This document shows positions 17,897 to 28,600 of a stretch of 64,000 nucleotides of DNA, piece after piece. A program made the translations under genes and the position numbers. The DNA is from CBDFMR01 sp965249765 (lineage in GTDB: Bacteria; Bacteroidota; Bacteroidia; Chitinophagales; Saprospiraceae), in assembly GCA_965249765.1 (NCBI GenBank), contig CBDFMR010000005.1:1922001-1986000 (forward strand), in the 5' to 3' direction. Below the pieces are notes generated by a model. The model was not told where the DNA came from and did no database searches. It saw only the letters and a list, made by a program, of their open reading frames with translations. Within the stretch, counting starts at the first letter, position 1, and every line of letters starts with the position of its first letter.

Positions 17897-18161
17897 GCCT
17901 AATGGTAGGCTCGATTAGATTGACGGATTGTTCTACTCATATCTTGTCCCTAACGGGGCACTGCGAAGGCGTATCTCTGTTACAATTTGAGTCGAGAATT
18001 AATTATTTCTTACCGTTCGACGAGGTTTCTCTAACCACGATGGCATGCAGTCACCTAGCCTCGAGTAAGGTTTCCATTCTATATCTTACATCGGAATATC
18101 ACTATTAAGAATTCTTACTACGATAGTTTTTTATATCTGTTGTTTTATAAAAACCCACAAA

Positions 18162-20357
18162 TCAAAACCTGTCCAAATTCATCACTTTCACCCAAGCCTT
18201 CACGAAGTCATTCAAGAATTTTTCCTGTGAATCGGCACAGCCATAAACCTCCGCCAAAGCTCGCAGTTCGGAATTGGAACCAAAAATCAGATCAGCACGA
18301 CTGGCAGTCCATTTTTGATTGCCCGTCTTACGACACGAACCTGTGAAATATTCGCCAGCATCAGAATTGGCATTCCAGGTCGTACCCAAATCCAGTAAGT
18401 TCACGAAAAAATCATTGGTCAAGGTTTCTGGATTGTCCGTAAACACACCATGTTTCGATCCATCGTAATTGGTGTTTAGTACCCTCATGCCACCGATAAG
18501 TACGGTCATCTCCGGTGCAGTCAGCGTCATGAGCTGTGCTCTGTCTACCAGCATTTCTTCAGTAACGGCAGTAACTGTGTCGCTTTTATAATTTCGGAAT
18601 CCGTCTGCTCTTGGCTCTAGTACATCAAATGATTCTACGTCCGTTTGTTCCAACGTCGCATCGCCACGACCCGCAGTGAATGGGACACTAATATTGTGCC
18701 CAGCATCTTTAGCGGCTTTTTCGATGGCTGCGGCACCACCCAGAACGATGATGTCTGCCAATGAAACGGCATTTTCCTCTTTGCCTTCGGTAAAATATTT
18801 TTGAATGTCCTCCAGTTTATCCAATACTGATTTTAGTTGCTGTGGGTTGTTTGCCTCCCATCCACTTTGAGGTGCAAGTCGAATACGAGCGCCATTGGCA
18901 CCGCCACGCTTGTCAGATCCCCGAAAGGTCGATGCTGAAGCCCAGGCTGTAGTCACTAATTGCGAAATGCTCAGTCCTGAATCCAGGATTTTATACTTCA
19001 ATTCAGAAATGTCTTTATCATCGAGTATGTCTTGCTTCATGACAGGAATAGCGTCTTGCCAAATTAGATCCTCCTGGGGAACATCCGACCCTAAATAGCA
19101 TTCTTTAGGTCCCATGTCGCGATGCGTCAATTTAAACCATGCTCTTGCAAATGCATCCGCAAATTGATTAGGATTTTCAAGAAAACGCTGTGAAATAGGT
19201 GCATAAATCGGATCCATCCTCAGGGCAAGGTCTGCCGTAGTCATCATAGGAGCGTGGCGCTTTTCTGGGTCGTGCGCATCAGGTACAGCAGTTGCTGCTC
19301 CTTCACCGACGGCCTCCCATTGGAAAGCACCTGCAGGGCTTTTTACCAAATTCCATTCGTAGCCAAACAGGGTTTCAAAATAACTGTTGTCCCATGTTAT
19401 GGGAGTCGGTGTCCATGCTCCTTCGATTCCACTCGTAATGGCATCGACTGCTTTGCCGGAGCCGAAACTACTTTTCCAACCCATGCCTTGCTCTTCGATT
19501 CCTGCCGCTTCAGGCTCACGACCGAGGAGAGAGGCGTCACCCGCTCCGTGGCATTTTCCAAAGGTATGTCCACCAGCCACGAGAGCGACGGTTTCTTCAT
19601 CATTGATCGCCATGCGGGCAAATGTTTCACGTATGTCTTTTCCCGAAGCAATGGCATTAGGTTCTCCATTTGGACCTTCAGGGTTGACGTAAATCAATCC
19701 CATCTGAACAGCTCCTAATGGGTTTTCCAAGTCACGATCTCCGCTATAGCGGTTGTCACCGAGCCATTCCGTTTCTGATCCCCAGTTGATGTCTTCTTCA
19801 GGATGCCAAATATCTTCACGACCCCCTCCAAATCCAAAGGTTTTGAAACCCATGGACTCCAAAGCGCAGTTTCCTGCCAAGATCATCAAGTCTCCCCAAG
19901 ATATTTTCTTACCATATTTTTGTTTAATAGGCCAAAGCAGCATCCGCGCCTTGTCGAGGTTGCCGTTGTCTGGCCAGCTGTTGACGGGGGCAAAGCGTTG
20001 GTTGCCAGTAGACGCACCACCACGACCATCGGAAATCCGATAAGTACCTGCACTGTGCCATGCCATACGGATGAACAATGGACCATAATGTCCATAGTCG
20101 GCAGGCCACCAATCCTGTGAGTCAGTCATCAAGTCGTAGATGTCTTGTTTCACTGATGGCAGATCCAGGCTCTTAAATGCGTCAGCATAATTAAAACCCT
20201 CATCCATAGGATTGGATTTACTGGAGTGTTGTCTCAATATATTGAGGTTTAAGCGATTGGGCCACCAGTCTTGATTTGTAGTGCCACCTCCTGCTTTTTG
20301 TTTAGCTTGTCTGTTGTGGAATGGGCATTTGCCTCCTCCTTTATTTTCATTTTCCAT
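18162..20357 (-). CDS. katG: Catalase-peroxidase KatG
   Basis: A bifunctional haem enzyme that removes hydrogen peroxide by catalase and peroxidase reactions. Its 731 residues contain both KatG peroxidase domains. The distal haem pocket is LFIRMAWHSAGTYR (Arg, Trp and His), and the proximal ligand segment is VALVAGGHTFGKCHG. No signal peptide is seen, so it is cytoplasmic. It is divergent from an OxyR-type regulator 170 bp away, a classic peroxide-response arrangement. Confidence 0.97.
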   Translation of the reverse strand: MENENKGGGKCPFHNRQAKQKAGGGTTNQDWWPNRLNLNILRQHSSKSNPMDEGFNYADAFKSLDLPSVKQDIYDLMTDSQDWWPADYGHYGPLFIRMAWHSAGTYRISDGRGGASTGNQRFAPVNSWPDNGNLDKARMLLWPIKQKYGKKISWGDLMILAGNCALESMGFKTFGFGGGREDIWHPEEDINWGSETEWLGDNRYSGDRDLENPLGAVQMGLIYVNPEGPNGEPNAIASGKDIRETFARMAINDEETVALVAGGHTFGKCHGAGDASLLGREPEAAGIEEQGMGWKSSFGSGKAVDAITSGIEGAWTPTPITWDNSYFETLFGYEWNLVKSPAGAFQWEAVGEGAATAVPDAHDPEKRHAPMMTTADLALRMDPIYAPISQRFLENPNQFADAFARAWFKLTHRDMGPKECYLGSDVPQEDLIWQDAIPVMKQDILDDKDISELKYKILDSGLSISQLVTTAWASASTFRGSDKRGGANGARIRLAPQSGWEANNPQQLKSVLDKLEDIQKYFTEGKEENAVSLADIIVLGGAAAIEKAAKDAGHNISVPFTAGRGDATLEQTDVESFDVLEPRADGFRNYKSDTVTAVTEEMLVDRAQLMTLTAPEMTVLIGGMRVLNTNYDGSKHGVFTDNPETLTNDFFVNLLDLGTTWNANSDAGEYFTGSCRKTGNQKWTASRADLIFGSNSELRALAEVYGCADSQEKFLNDFVKAWVKVMNLDRF

Positions 20358-20483
20358 ATTGTGAAATTTTACTTTTTATGATGAATCGTTTACAATGTTT
20401 TGCCAATAGGGTAGACTCCGATTACAACTTGTCTTTTCAAGTTGAACAGTTATTTTGAGGGTGTAATATTATGATATATATTT

Positions 20484-20509
20484 GATTGACAAAAACGATA
20501 TTTTCAATC
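20484..20509. promoter_or_regulatory. Candidate OxyR operator between katG and oxyR
   Basis: GATTGA (20484-20489) and TCAATC (20504-20509) form an inverted repeat with a 14-nt spacer in the AT-rich 170-bp divergent region, about 20 nt before the oxyR ATG. LysR-type regulators bind such dyads beside their own gene. The assignment is by position and symmetry only. Confidence 0.35.
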
Positions 20510-20527
20510 TTAATATTGACAATGTAG

Positions 20528-21463
20528 ATGAATCTTCAGCAAATTGAGTATATACTCGCCGTAGTAGACTTGGAGAATTTCAGATTGGCAGCAGATAAAT
20601 GTTTTGTAACCCAATCTACCTTAAGCACCATGATAAGGCGGTTTGAAAATGAGGTAGGAATAAACATATTTGACCGTAAAACCAAACCTGTATCTATTAC
20701 TAAAGAGGGCAACGATATTATTCAACAGTTGAGACTCATTTCTAAGGAAGTCAATATGTTGCAGGAACTGGTTCAATGCCTTAAAGGTGAATTATCCGGT
20801 TCTATAAAAATGGGTATTATACCTACTGTTGCTCCATTTATTTTACCAGAATTTCTGAATGAATTTGCAAAGAAGATTTCACGTGTCTCACTATCGGTGA
20901 GTGAAATGACTACACCTACCATTATAAACTTATTGCAAAAGAGAGAATTGGATATTGGAATTTTGGCTACTCCCCTCAACCTGACAACATTGCAAGAAAT
21001 ACCGTTGTACAATGAATCATTTGTTCTTTATGATTGCTTTGGTAAAAGTATAAATGGCTATGCCAATCTGGATGAAATAGAGTTCGACAGATTCTGGTTA
21101 TTGGAAGAGGGCCATTGCTTGAGAAATCAAGTAATAAGCATTTGTGATCTGGAAAATTGCAAAGACAAAACAGGTCTCAATTTTAGCTTTAGAGCAGGTT
21201 CCATTGACAGCTTAATACGCTTTGTCAAGATTAATAATGGAATTACAATGTTGCCCTATTTGGCTTCTTTGGATTTTGGTCCTCAAGAACTAAAAAAAGT
21301 GAGGCATTTCAATTCTCCCGTGCCAGTAAGAACCATAGGATTGGTCGTTCATAAGAATTTTGTAAAAAATGAATTATTGGAACTATTGCAAAGGGAAATT
21401 CAGCATAAAATTATTCCCAAGCTTCATTCAGGTACTAATGAATATGTAGTTTCACCCTTGTAA
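20528..21463 (+). CDS. oxyR: LysR-type peroxide sensor OxyR
   Basis: A 311-residue regulator with an N-terminal winged helix (IEYILAVVDLENFRLAADKC...TQSTLSTMIRRFE) and a C-terminal LysR substrate domain. The redox motif is preserved: Cys197 in EEGHCLRNQ and Cys206 in ISICDL, nine residues apart as in E. coli OxyR (Cys199 and Cys208). That pair should form the peroxide-induced disulfide. It is divergent from katG, its likely target. The first ATG at 20528 gives the standard N-terminus MNLQQIEYIL. Confidence 0.93.
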   Translation: MNLQQIEYILAVVDLENFRLAADKCFVTQSTLSTMIRRFENEVGINIFDRKTKPVSITKEGNDIIQQLRLISKEVNMLQELVQCLKGELSGSIKMGIIPTVAPFILPEFLNEFAKKISRVSLSVSEMTTPTIINLLQKRELDIGILATPLNLTTLQEIPLYNESFVLYDCFGKSINGYANLDEIEFDRFWLLEEGHCLRNQVISICDLENCKDKTGLNFSFRAGSIDSLIRFVKINNGITMLPYLASLDFGPQELKKVRHFNSPVPVRTIGLVVHKNFVKNELLELLQREIQHKIIPKLHSGTNEYVVSPL

Positions 21464-21667
21464 AATGTTCCTGAAAGAGAGTCTTCGTAGCAACATCTGC
21501 CAAAACAGTATTTTATTTTTCATATGAGACAATGAGAATCATGATATAATCATGCTTGATTTAGTAAGATGCTAACTCAAGTTTCGGCAGTCCAAAAAAG
21601 AGCTTTAGAAATTTACATAAGTCACTGTTATTTAGCAACTTATGGTTAAATAAAACCACAAAAGCTC

Positions 21668-21858
21668 ATGACTAAAGATAAGGATATTTTTGAGAACATC
21701 AAAAGCATATTAAAATATTCAGGTACGATTAATAACTGGGTGTTGGATTCACTACGAACAATTAACACTAAGAATGTACCACAAGACAGGCGAAGTGTAT
21801 ATTCAAGAAAATCTATTGTAAGCTGGATGGTTCTTTCTAAACTACTTACTTTCCAAAG
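21668..21858 (+). pseudogene. Truncated transposase N-terminus (possibly IS4-like)
   Basis: About 63 residues (MTKDKDIFENIKSILKYSG...SRKSIVSWMVLSKLLTF) resemble the N-terminal domain of DDE transposases of IS4-type elements. The reading stops abruptly at the left inverted repeat of the IS5-type relic at 21859, so the host transposase seems to have been cut by that insertion. Family assignment is tentative. The 200 bp between oxyR and this fragment shows no gene. Confidence 0.4.
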
Positions 21859-22465
21859 GGCTTTGTTGCATGAATAGAGGACGAAAGAGAAGGATATAGT
21901 ATCTTAGGGAGACCAACCTTACAAACAAAGATGTATGACAAATCGACAAACTAAGGCCGGTGTAAAACAAGAAAGAAGGCAGAAAGACAAGTACAAGGTT
22001 ACAAACTGGAGAGATTACAACAGGAGCCTTGTAAAACGAGGCGACATTACAATATGGTTTGATGAAGACTTATAAGGTGCTGGTATTACCAGGGTCCTAA
22101 TCAAAAAGGAGCCCAGTATAAATATTCACAACAATGCATGAGGAGTTTGCTACAACTCAAAGTAGTATTTGGGTTGAAGTACCGACAATTAGGGGGATTC
22201 GCCAGCTCCTTATTGGGAATAATGGGCATAGAAATAAGAGTTCCGAGCTATAGCCAAATAAGTCCTAGAGCAAAACAAGTGGAAGTAAAAATGGGTGTTC
22301 CCAAAACAAAGGGGCCCATGTTTATAGTATTAGATTCAACGGGACTCAAGGTATATGGAGAAGGGGAATGGAAGGTACGTAAACATGGGTATAATAAGCG
22401 CCAGATATGGCGTAAGCTGCATAGCTATGCTTTTTTTTTTGATGATTTATTCATTCAACATAGCC
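21859..22465 (+). mobile_element. IS5-family (IS903-type) element relic
   Basis: The left end GGCTTTGTTGCATGAAT (21859-21875) and the complement of GGCTATGTTGAATGAAT (22449-22465) match at 15 of 17 positions and resemble IS903-group termini. The element is about 607 bp; complete members are near 1 kb. The flanking 9-mers do not match, so no target duplication survives. Confidence 0.6.
21935..22430 (+). pseudogene. IS5-family transposase, frameshifted and truncated
   Basis: The reading begins MTNRQTKAGVKQERRQKDKY and continues VTNWRDYNRSLVKRGDITIWFDEDL. After a lesion near 22073 it resumes in another frame as WYYQGPNQKGAQYKYSQQCM, then VVFGLKYRQLGGFASSL and the DDE block VLDSTGLKVYGEGEWKVRKHG ending NKRQIWRKLH. 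These are strong IS5/IS903 motifs. Everything after the KLH motif, including the last catalytic residue region, is missing and the right terminus follows within 50 bp. Confidence 0.75.
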
Positions 22466-22651
22466 ATGCAAAACTATCAATGAGTCAGCATTATTTTTGA
22501 CTAATTTATTAACTTTTAACCTTTCAGCTACCTACCGCAAATTGAACGGCACCAACCATTCATATATCGACACTTGCCACAAATACAATAGTTATGATAC
22601 AAAAGTAGAAGACAGATACCTTGATGCTAGAATTAAATATAAAGCTTCATT

Positions 22652-25600
22652 ATGTACAACCTTAAAAGTTCCATTTTGATTATGAGTTCTATTCTTTTGA
22701 TGACGAATATATGTTCTCAAAACAATGCCCTTCATTTTGATGGGATTAATGATTTTATAGAGTGTCCATCTCCTATCAACGGTGGTGGTGATTTTACATT
22801 TGAAGCCTGGTTTAAATCAGAACCAAATGGAAGTGGATTTAAAAGATTGGTTTCAATGAATGGTCCGAATTCCAGATTTGAGCTTGGAGTAGATCAAGAA
22901 AACATTGCATATTTTGTTCATGAAGATAATACTGCAGGAACCAGCCATACTACTACGAGTTCATTTGTAGGAGGTGTACAATGCCATCATTTAGCTTCAG
23001 TTAAGTCAGGAACAGATTTTACCCTGTATCTTGATGGTATGCAAATTGTCTTTATAGAAGATCATTTCGCAAATAATTTTTCACTAGGAGGTGGTCAAAC
23101 AATGAGATTAGGCAGATGGGGAACTTCGGCAGGTGAGTATTGGACAGGAATGATCGACGAAGTCAGAGTATGGGATGTAGCCCGTACCCAATCAGAAATC
23201 CTGGCTACAATGAATGTTCAGCTATTTGGATCAGAAGTCAATCTTCAAGCGTATTATGATTTTAATCAGGGAATAGCTTCAGGAAATAACATGGGAACAA
23301 TTCTTCTCACTGATATCGTAAATAATTATGATGGGAGCCTAATGAACTTTATACTAAATGGAAATAGTTCTAACTGGATATCATCTTGTTCTGATATTGT
23401 CGAATATTGTACTTATGAGTGCTGCTCTTCTGCTAATGAGGGCTTTCTGTCATACCCACTAGGCCCATTACAGGCAACACTCCCATTTCAAACGGCAGGT
23501 TGGTATAAAGTATCCGGATTTATTAATATGGTAGAAGATGGTTGTGAGGAAAACAATTCCATAGAATTAGGCAGTGCTTCATTGGGAAACTTTCCTATTC
23601 TCGGATTTGGTACAGATGGTGGAATTGGAGGGCCTGTTTTACTATTCGAAGAAGGGAAATATTATTGCATATCTCTTTGTGCGCAGATAAGCACAGAAAA
23701 CTCATTCGGTAATATAAACTTCATGCAATACGACGGTCCCATTCAGGGATATCAAACCATTCTTTCATCACAGGTTTTTACAAATAATGATGGATGGATA
23801 AATATTCAACTTCCTGTGTGGCAAGCGGATATGGATTACAGTACAGCTTTTTTCAATGTCGCTGGTGGAGAAATAATTCCAAGCAGCAACTCAGATGTAC
23901 CGATCGGTATGCAACTTGATAATTTTTGTATGGAAGAAGTAGACTCTCCGGTTGTCTGCAAAGCTGACTTTACTTATGAAATATTAGAATGTGGAGAAGT
24001 ATGCCTTACCGATGCTTCTTGCGGTGACGATTATTTTACGGATTGGTTTCTAGATGGAAATCAACTAAGTATGGATGCAAGCCCCTGTTTTCAAGTGGAT
24101 GTAACTGGTAATTATACTGTTTGTCTGTCTATTGGCCAGGATGACTGCAACGATACTTATTGTGAGGAGATATTTGTGGAGATTATTGATGAGGTAGCTC
24201 CTGAAATAACTTGTCCAGTAGATCCCATTGTTGTAACTTCAACCTCATCCGATGGGACAACCATCATGTGGCCGGATATCGTCGTATCTGACGATTGTGG
24301 AACCGTAAATACTTATTGTTCATTTGATGAAGATCACATCTTCCCGTGTGGAGAAACGATAGTATGGTGTTATGCCGAGGACAATAACGAGAACATAGAT
24401 AGTTGTAGTTTTCTGGTGATCGTGGAGTGTGATCCATGCACACCGATCGAGAGGGGATCTGTGATTGACTTTGAGGATGAGGATCTGAGTGTAGGTGATG
24501 AAATTTTCGATCAATATGATTGCGGTTCTTGTGGGATAAAATTCTACTTAGGTGATCCGATAAATAACGAGCATCCTTTTCTTGCAATGGTGGGGAATCC
24601 TACCGTACCTGCATTTCAAGGTCCACTGGGCTCGGAATGTGGTGTAAGTAGCCCTACTCAAATCAACATGCCTGCTCCTGGCCAAAATATAGGATGTTTT
24701 TTTATTACAGATGACTACCTTGTAGGCGGCACTCCTCAAAAACCAATTAATGTTGTCTATACAACCCCAACTAATAAAGCTAGTGGTGATTTGTTGGATA
24801 TTGATGGACAAGAAGAATGGACCATTACTGCTTTTGACGTTGCAGATGTTTTTATTGCTAAGGTAATACTTAATGCGTCGCAACTTACAAGTGAAAATGG
24901 CATAGCAAGTTATTGGGAGTTTAACACGACACATCCCATCAGCAGGATCGAATTCAAATATACCGGAGGATCAGGAAATGTTGGGCTGGGCTTTGATAAT
25001 TTCTCAGCTTGCTCCACAAAGGCCGAAACAGAATTGTGCGGCAAAGCTGTAGTAACCTGTTTTTCTGGAGTTGACGGTATTTCTGGGAACTATAGGATTC
25101 CAGACCCGAATGGCTTTGTTCTTGGCATCATTGATATAAGAGATCGATCATTAGCCCCAGTAGGATCGAATTGGACTCAGGCGTCAGTCGGACGTTATCA
25201 CCATAATACCTGGACAGCATCAAATCTTGGGGAAATCTTTGGGATCGCTTTGGACTATTCTGGTAACATATACGTTACAGGAACTACTATATATGGTTCT
25301 CACCCTTATGGGCCTTTAGGTGGAGGAGGTGTATACAAAATAAATGCTCTGACAGGGACAATTACTAATTTAGTAACAATACCTAATGGCAATGATCCGG
25401 CAAAAGGTCCCGGACTCGGAAACTTATGTTTCAGTGAAGCCTTTAATATGCTTTATGTTTCGAACTTTTACGACGGACTTATCTATTGTGTAGATGCAAA
25501 CTCTGGAAGTATAGTAACGACCTTTGATCCATTTATTCCCAGTAATCCCAACCTTATTGATGACTACTCCTTTGCTCCATTGGGCGACAGACCTTGGGCG

Positions 25601-28600
25601 GTTGGCATCAATCCCAATCAGTCAGATAGATTATACTTTAGTGTTTGGAATGAACATTCTTCAATTCCTAGTAATAATATTGTTAATCAAATTTATTCAG
25701 TTAGCTTAGATATAAACGGATATCCCATTGGTACGGAGGTATTGGAATTGGATATATCGCACTTTTCTCAAAATGATAGAAGTTCGCCAATTGCAGATAT
25801 AGCTTTTTCAAGTACAGGTAGACTGCTAATTGCTCAGAGGACAGTGAAGGGTGATATAATACCTGACAATCAACATTATTGGGCCCATGATTCTTATGTT
25901 ATTGAATATGAGGCAGGTTCTGGTCCAAATTCCTGGATACCTTCAATCGGGAATATTTCTCCTTATTCCAGTCCTATCCATAATAAATTCCTGGTTGGCG
26001 ATCCGGGACCAGGTAAGAATTCTGCCGGTGGAGTTGATTATGGATACGAATCATTTCAAAATGGAATACCTCAAATTTGCGATGCTATGGTATGGGCGAG
26101 TGGAGATGCTCTGTCACCCTCTCATGGAGTCGGGTCTGAGCCATGGATCTATGGACTCCAGGGTATTAATGCAAGTGGAGGAAACAACGTTAGTAGTATT
26201 CTTATAGATTATAACAATGATGTCATTCATTGGGACAAAACGCAAATCGGCGACGTAGAAATCTTCAAATGTACATCCTGCACCGTAGATACTACGGATT
26301 GTACCCTTTTAGATATCACTTATAACGACATATCTACGGAGAATGACACCTGTTGTTACAGTGCAACGATCACTAACAACATAGGACCTGATATTACCAA
26401 AATCTGTATTGATCTTACTGACAGCCCAGGCTGGATCATCAATACAGCCAGCCTGAGTCCGGGATATTCATGGGATCTGGTTACAAGCGATAAGATATGT
26501 ATAGAGAATGTAAATGGTATTCCCCAAGGAATTATTGAAGATGTATTCAGTTTCTGTCTGTCAGAAATTACGGATGCTATTATGCCTGGAGATACTCAAT
26601 GCCTGATTACATCATGGTACAAAGAAGAACTAAAAACTCAATGCCAGGACACTACAAAAGTAGCCTGCTCTACTGTGGGAGAGCCTTGTCTTAGCACTGT
26701 TGTTCAAGAACCAGCTTGCAATCCCGAAAATGATTATTCCTATTGTGTATGCTTCGATATAACGAATAATTCAGGACAAGATGCTACTAACTTAGTCCTG
26801 GACAATCTTACCAATGGATTTGATTTTATCCCGGGATGTAATGGAAGTGGTACTTCATATGGAAATGATTGGGCATTTGATCCCGGCCATCCTGACCTTC
26901 CGTTGATGGATACGCATACGGGGCAATTTTGTGTAAACATTCTTTCTTCTTCTATAATAAATCCTGGAACCATAGTGGACTTTCATGCTACATTATTTAA
27001 CCTCACCAAGTGCTGCTCGGCACCTGCTTTGTTACAATTGGAGTTAGACCCATGTTGCGACCCATGCAAATCCATCTATAGTTCTATTAGATTGATCGAT
27101 GAAACTAGCTGCTGTTACAGCCTGGATCTCGACTACACTTGCGGTTTTCAGTATTTCACTAAAATTGAATTAGACATCCTCACGCAGGGCATCGGCTTCG
27201 GCTACCATGCCAATGGCCAACCAGCGGATTGGTCAATGTGTGGAGTAACTGACCAACATCTATGCATGACTCCTGACATTGCTGGCACTATTCCTAAGGG
27301 AAGTATCATGGGATTGCTTGACTTTTGTCTTACTGATGTAAACAAACCATCCGAAGTGCCACAACAGATTAGCATTAAGTACTACGCCATTGACGCTGAT
27401 CAGAAGGAGGTTGTTGTCTGTGATACGATTATAGAGCTCAACTGCCCGTTAAGTAACAATTCATGTGCTTTCATATTTAATGAGCAAATCGAATGTGATG
27501 TAGAAAATGAGAAATATAATATCTCGGTTGAGGTTCAAAATCTAGGTAATCCTGACTTTGATGCATGCTGTCTGACCTTCCCGCCATATTCTTGGGTCAC
27601 GTATATTGACCCCTTGGAAATGTGCTTTTCATCTCCTTTATCGAATGATGGTAGTACTGAAACGGTAAGCTTCTGTTATACGCCTCCTGTATTTCCAGAT
27701 TCTGATGGTATATTCCCGGTGATATGGTGGCTCAAATCCTGTGAAGGTGACACCTGCTGCGCCGGCCATGAGATGCTTTGGGATACTCTTTATCTTCCAA
27801 CCTGCGAACCAATTGATACCTGCTGTTCCAATGACCTGTTTGATCAGCAAGTAGATGACTTCCTCAATTCAATTACTATAAACGGTTGCGAGGTCTGCCT
27901 AAATCCCATGCTACTGGATACATGTGCGGGTCTTACAATTCAATGGGGAGACGGCATGGGCGATTTCTATGAACTGAACGAGACGATATGCTACACTTAT
28001 GCTGAGTCGAGAAGCTATGATCTATGTGTACATGTAGAAGTATGGCCTGAAATCGGTGATTTTCCCTGTCTGATGAAGGACAAATGCGAAACGATCGAGG
28101 TAAATTGCAACACATTTACTTGTCAAAATAATCTTGTAAAAAATGCAGGTTTTATAGACGGTATAATTCCTGGTAATTTACCCACACCCGGTCATGTGGA
28201 TTTTTGGGAAGCCATGCACGGCTCTCCTCAAGTAGTGGACTCTGATGGATGTACACAAGATGGCAACGTCCAAATGTGGGGAAATCAGGCTACTGGAGAA
28301 AGTATTTTCCAACTGGTGAATTTTAAAGCAGGACAATCGTACAAAATATCTTTCTGTGGCAAATGGCTTGATACAGTTCAAGATAATGTTAGAATTAGAT
28401 TTAGAGGCACGAATGGTCCATACAGTTATCAAAATTGTTCCTCTCCAGATTGTGAAGACATCTGGTTATCTCCGGTTTTGGATATAACTTGGAAGAATTA
28501 TCAATCTGTGTGCTGGACACCTCAATTTGATCATAGTCATCTGCTATTATCCATATGGAATGATTTTGATGATCCCACGGATGGTGCTTTGGTCTCTTGG

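Noticed and set aside
17893..18108. 71-codon plus-strand frame between trkH and katG
   Set aside because: No family resemblance and poor coding character; the region next to it is a minus-strand relic.
21859..22474. Target-site duplication for the IS5-type relic
   Set aside because: The flanking 9-mers (TTTCCAAAG and ATGCAAAAC) do not match, so no duplication is claimed.
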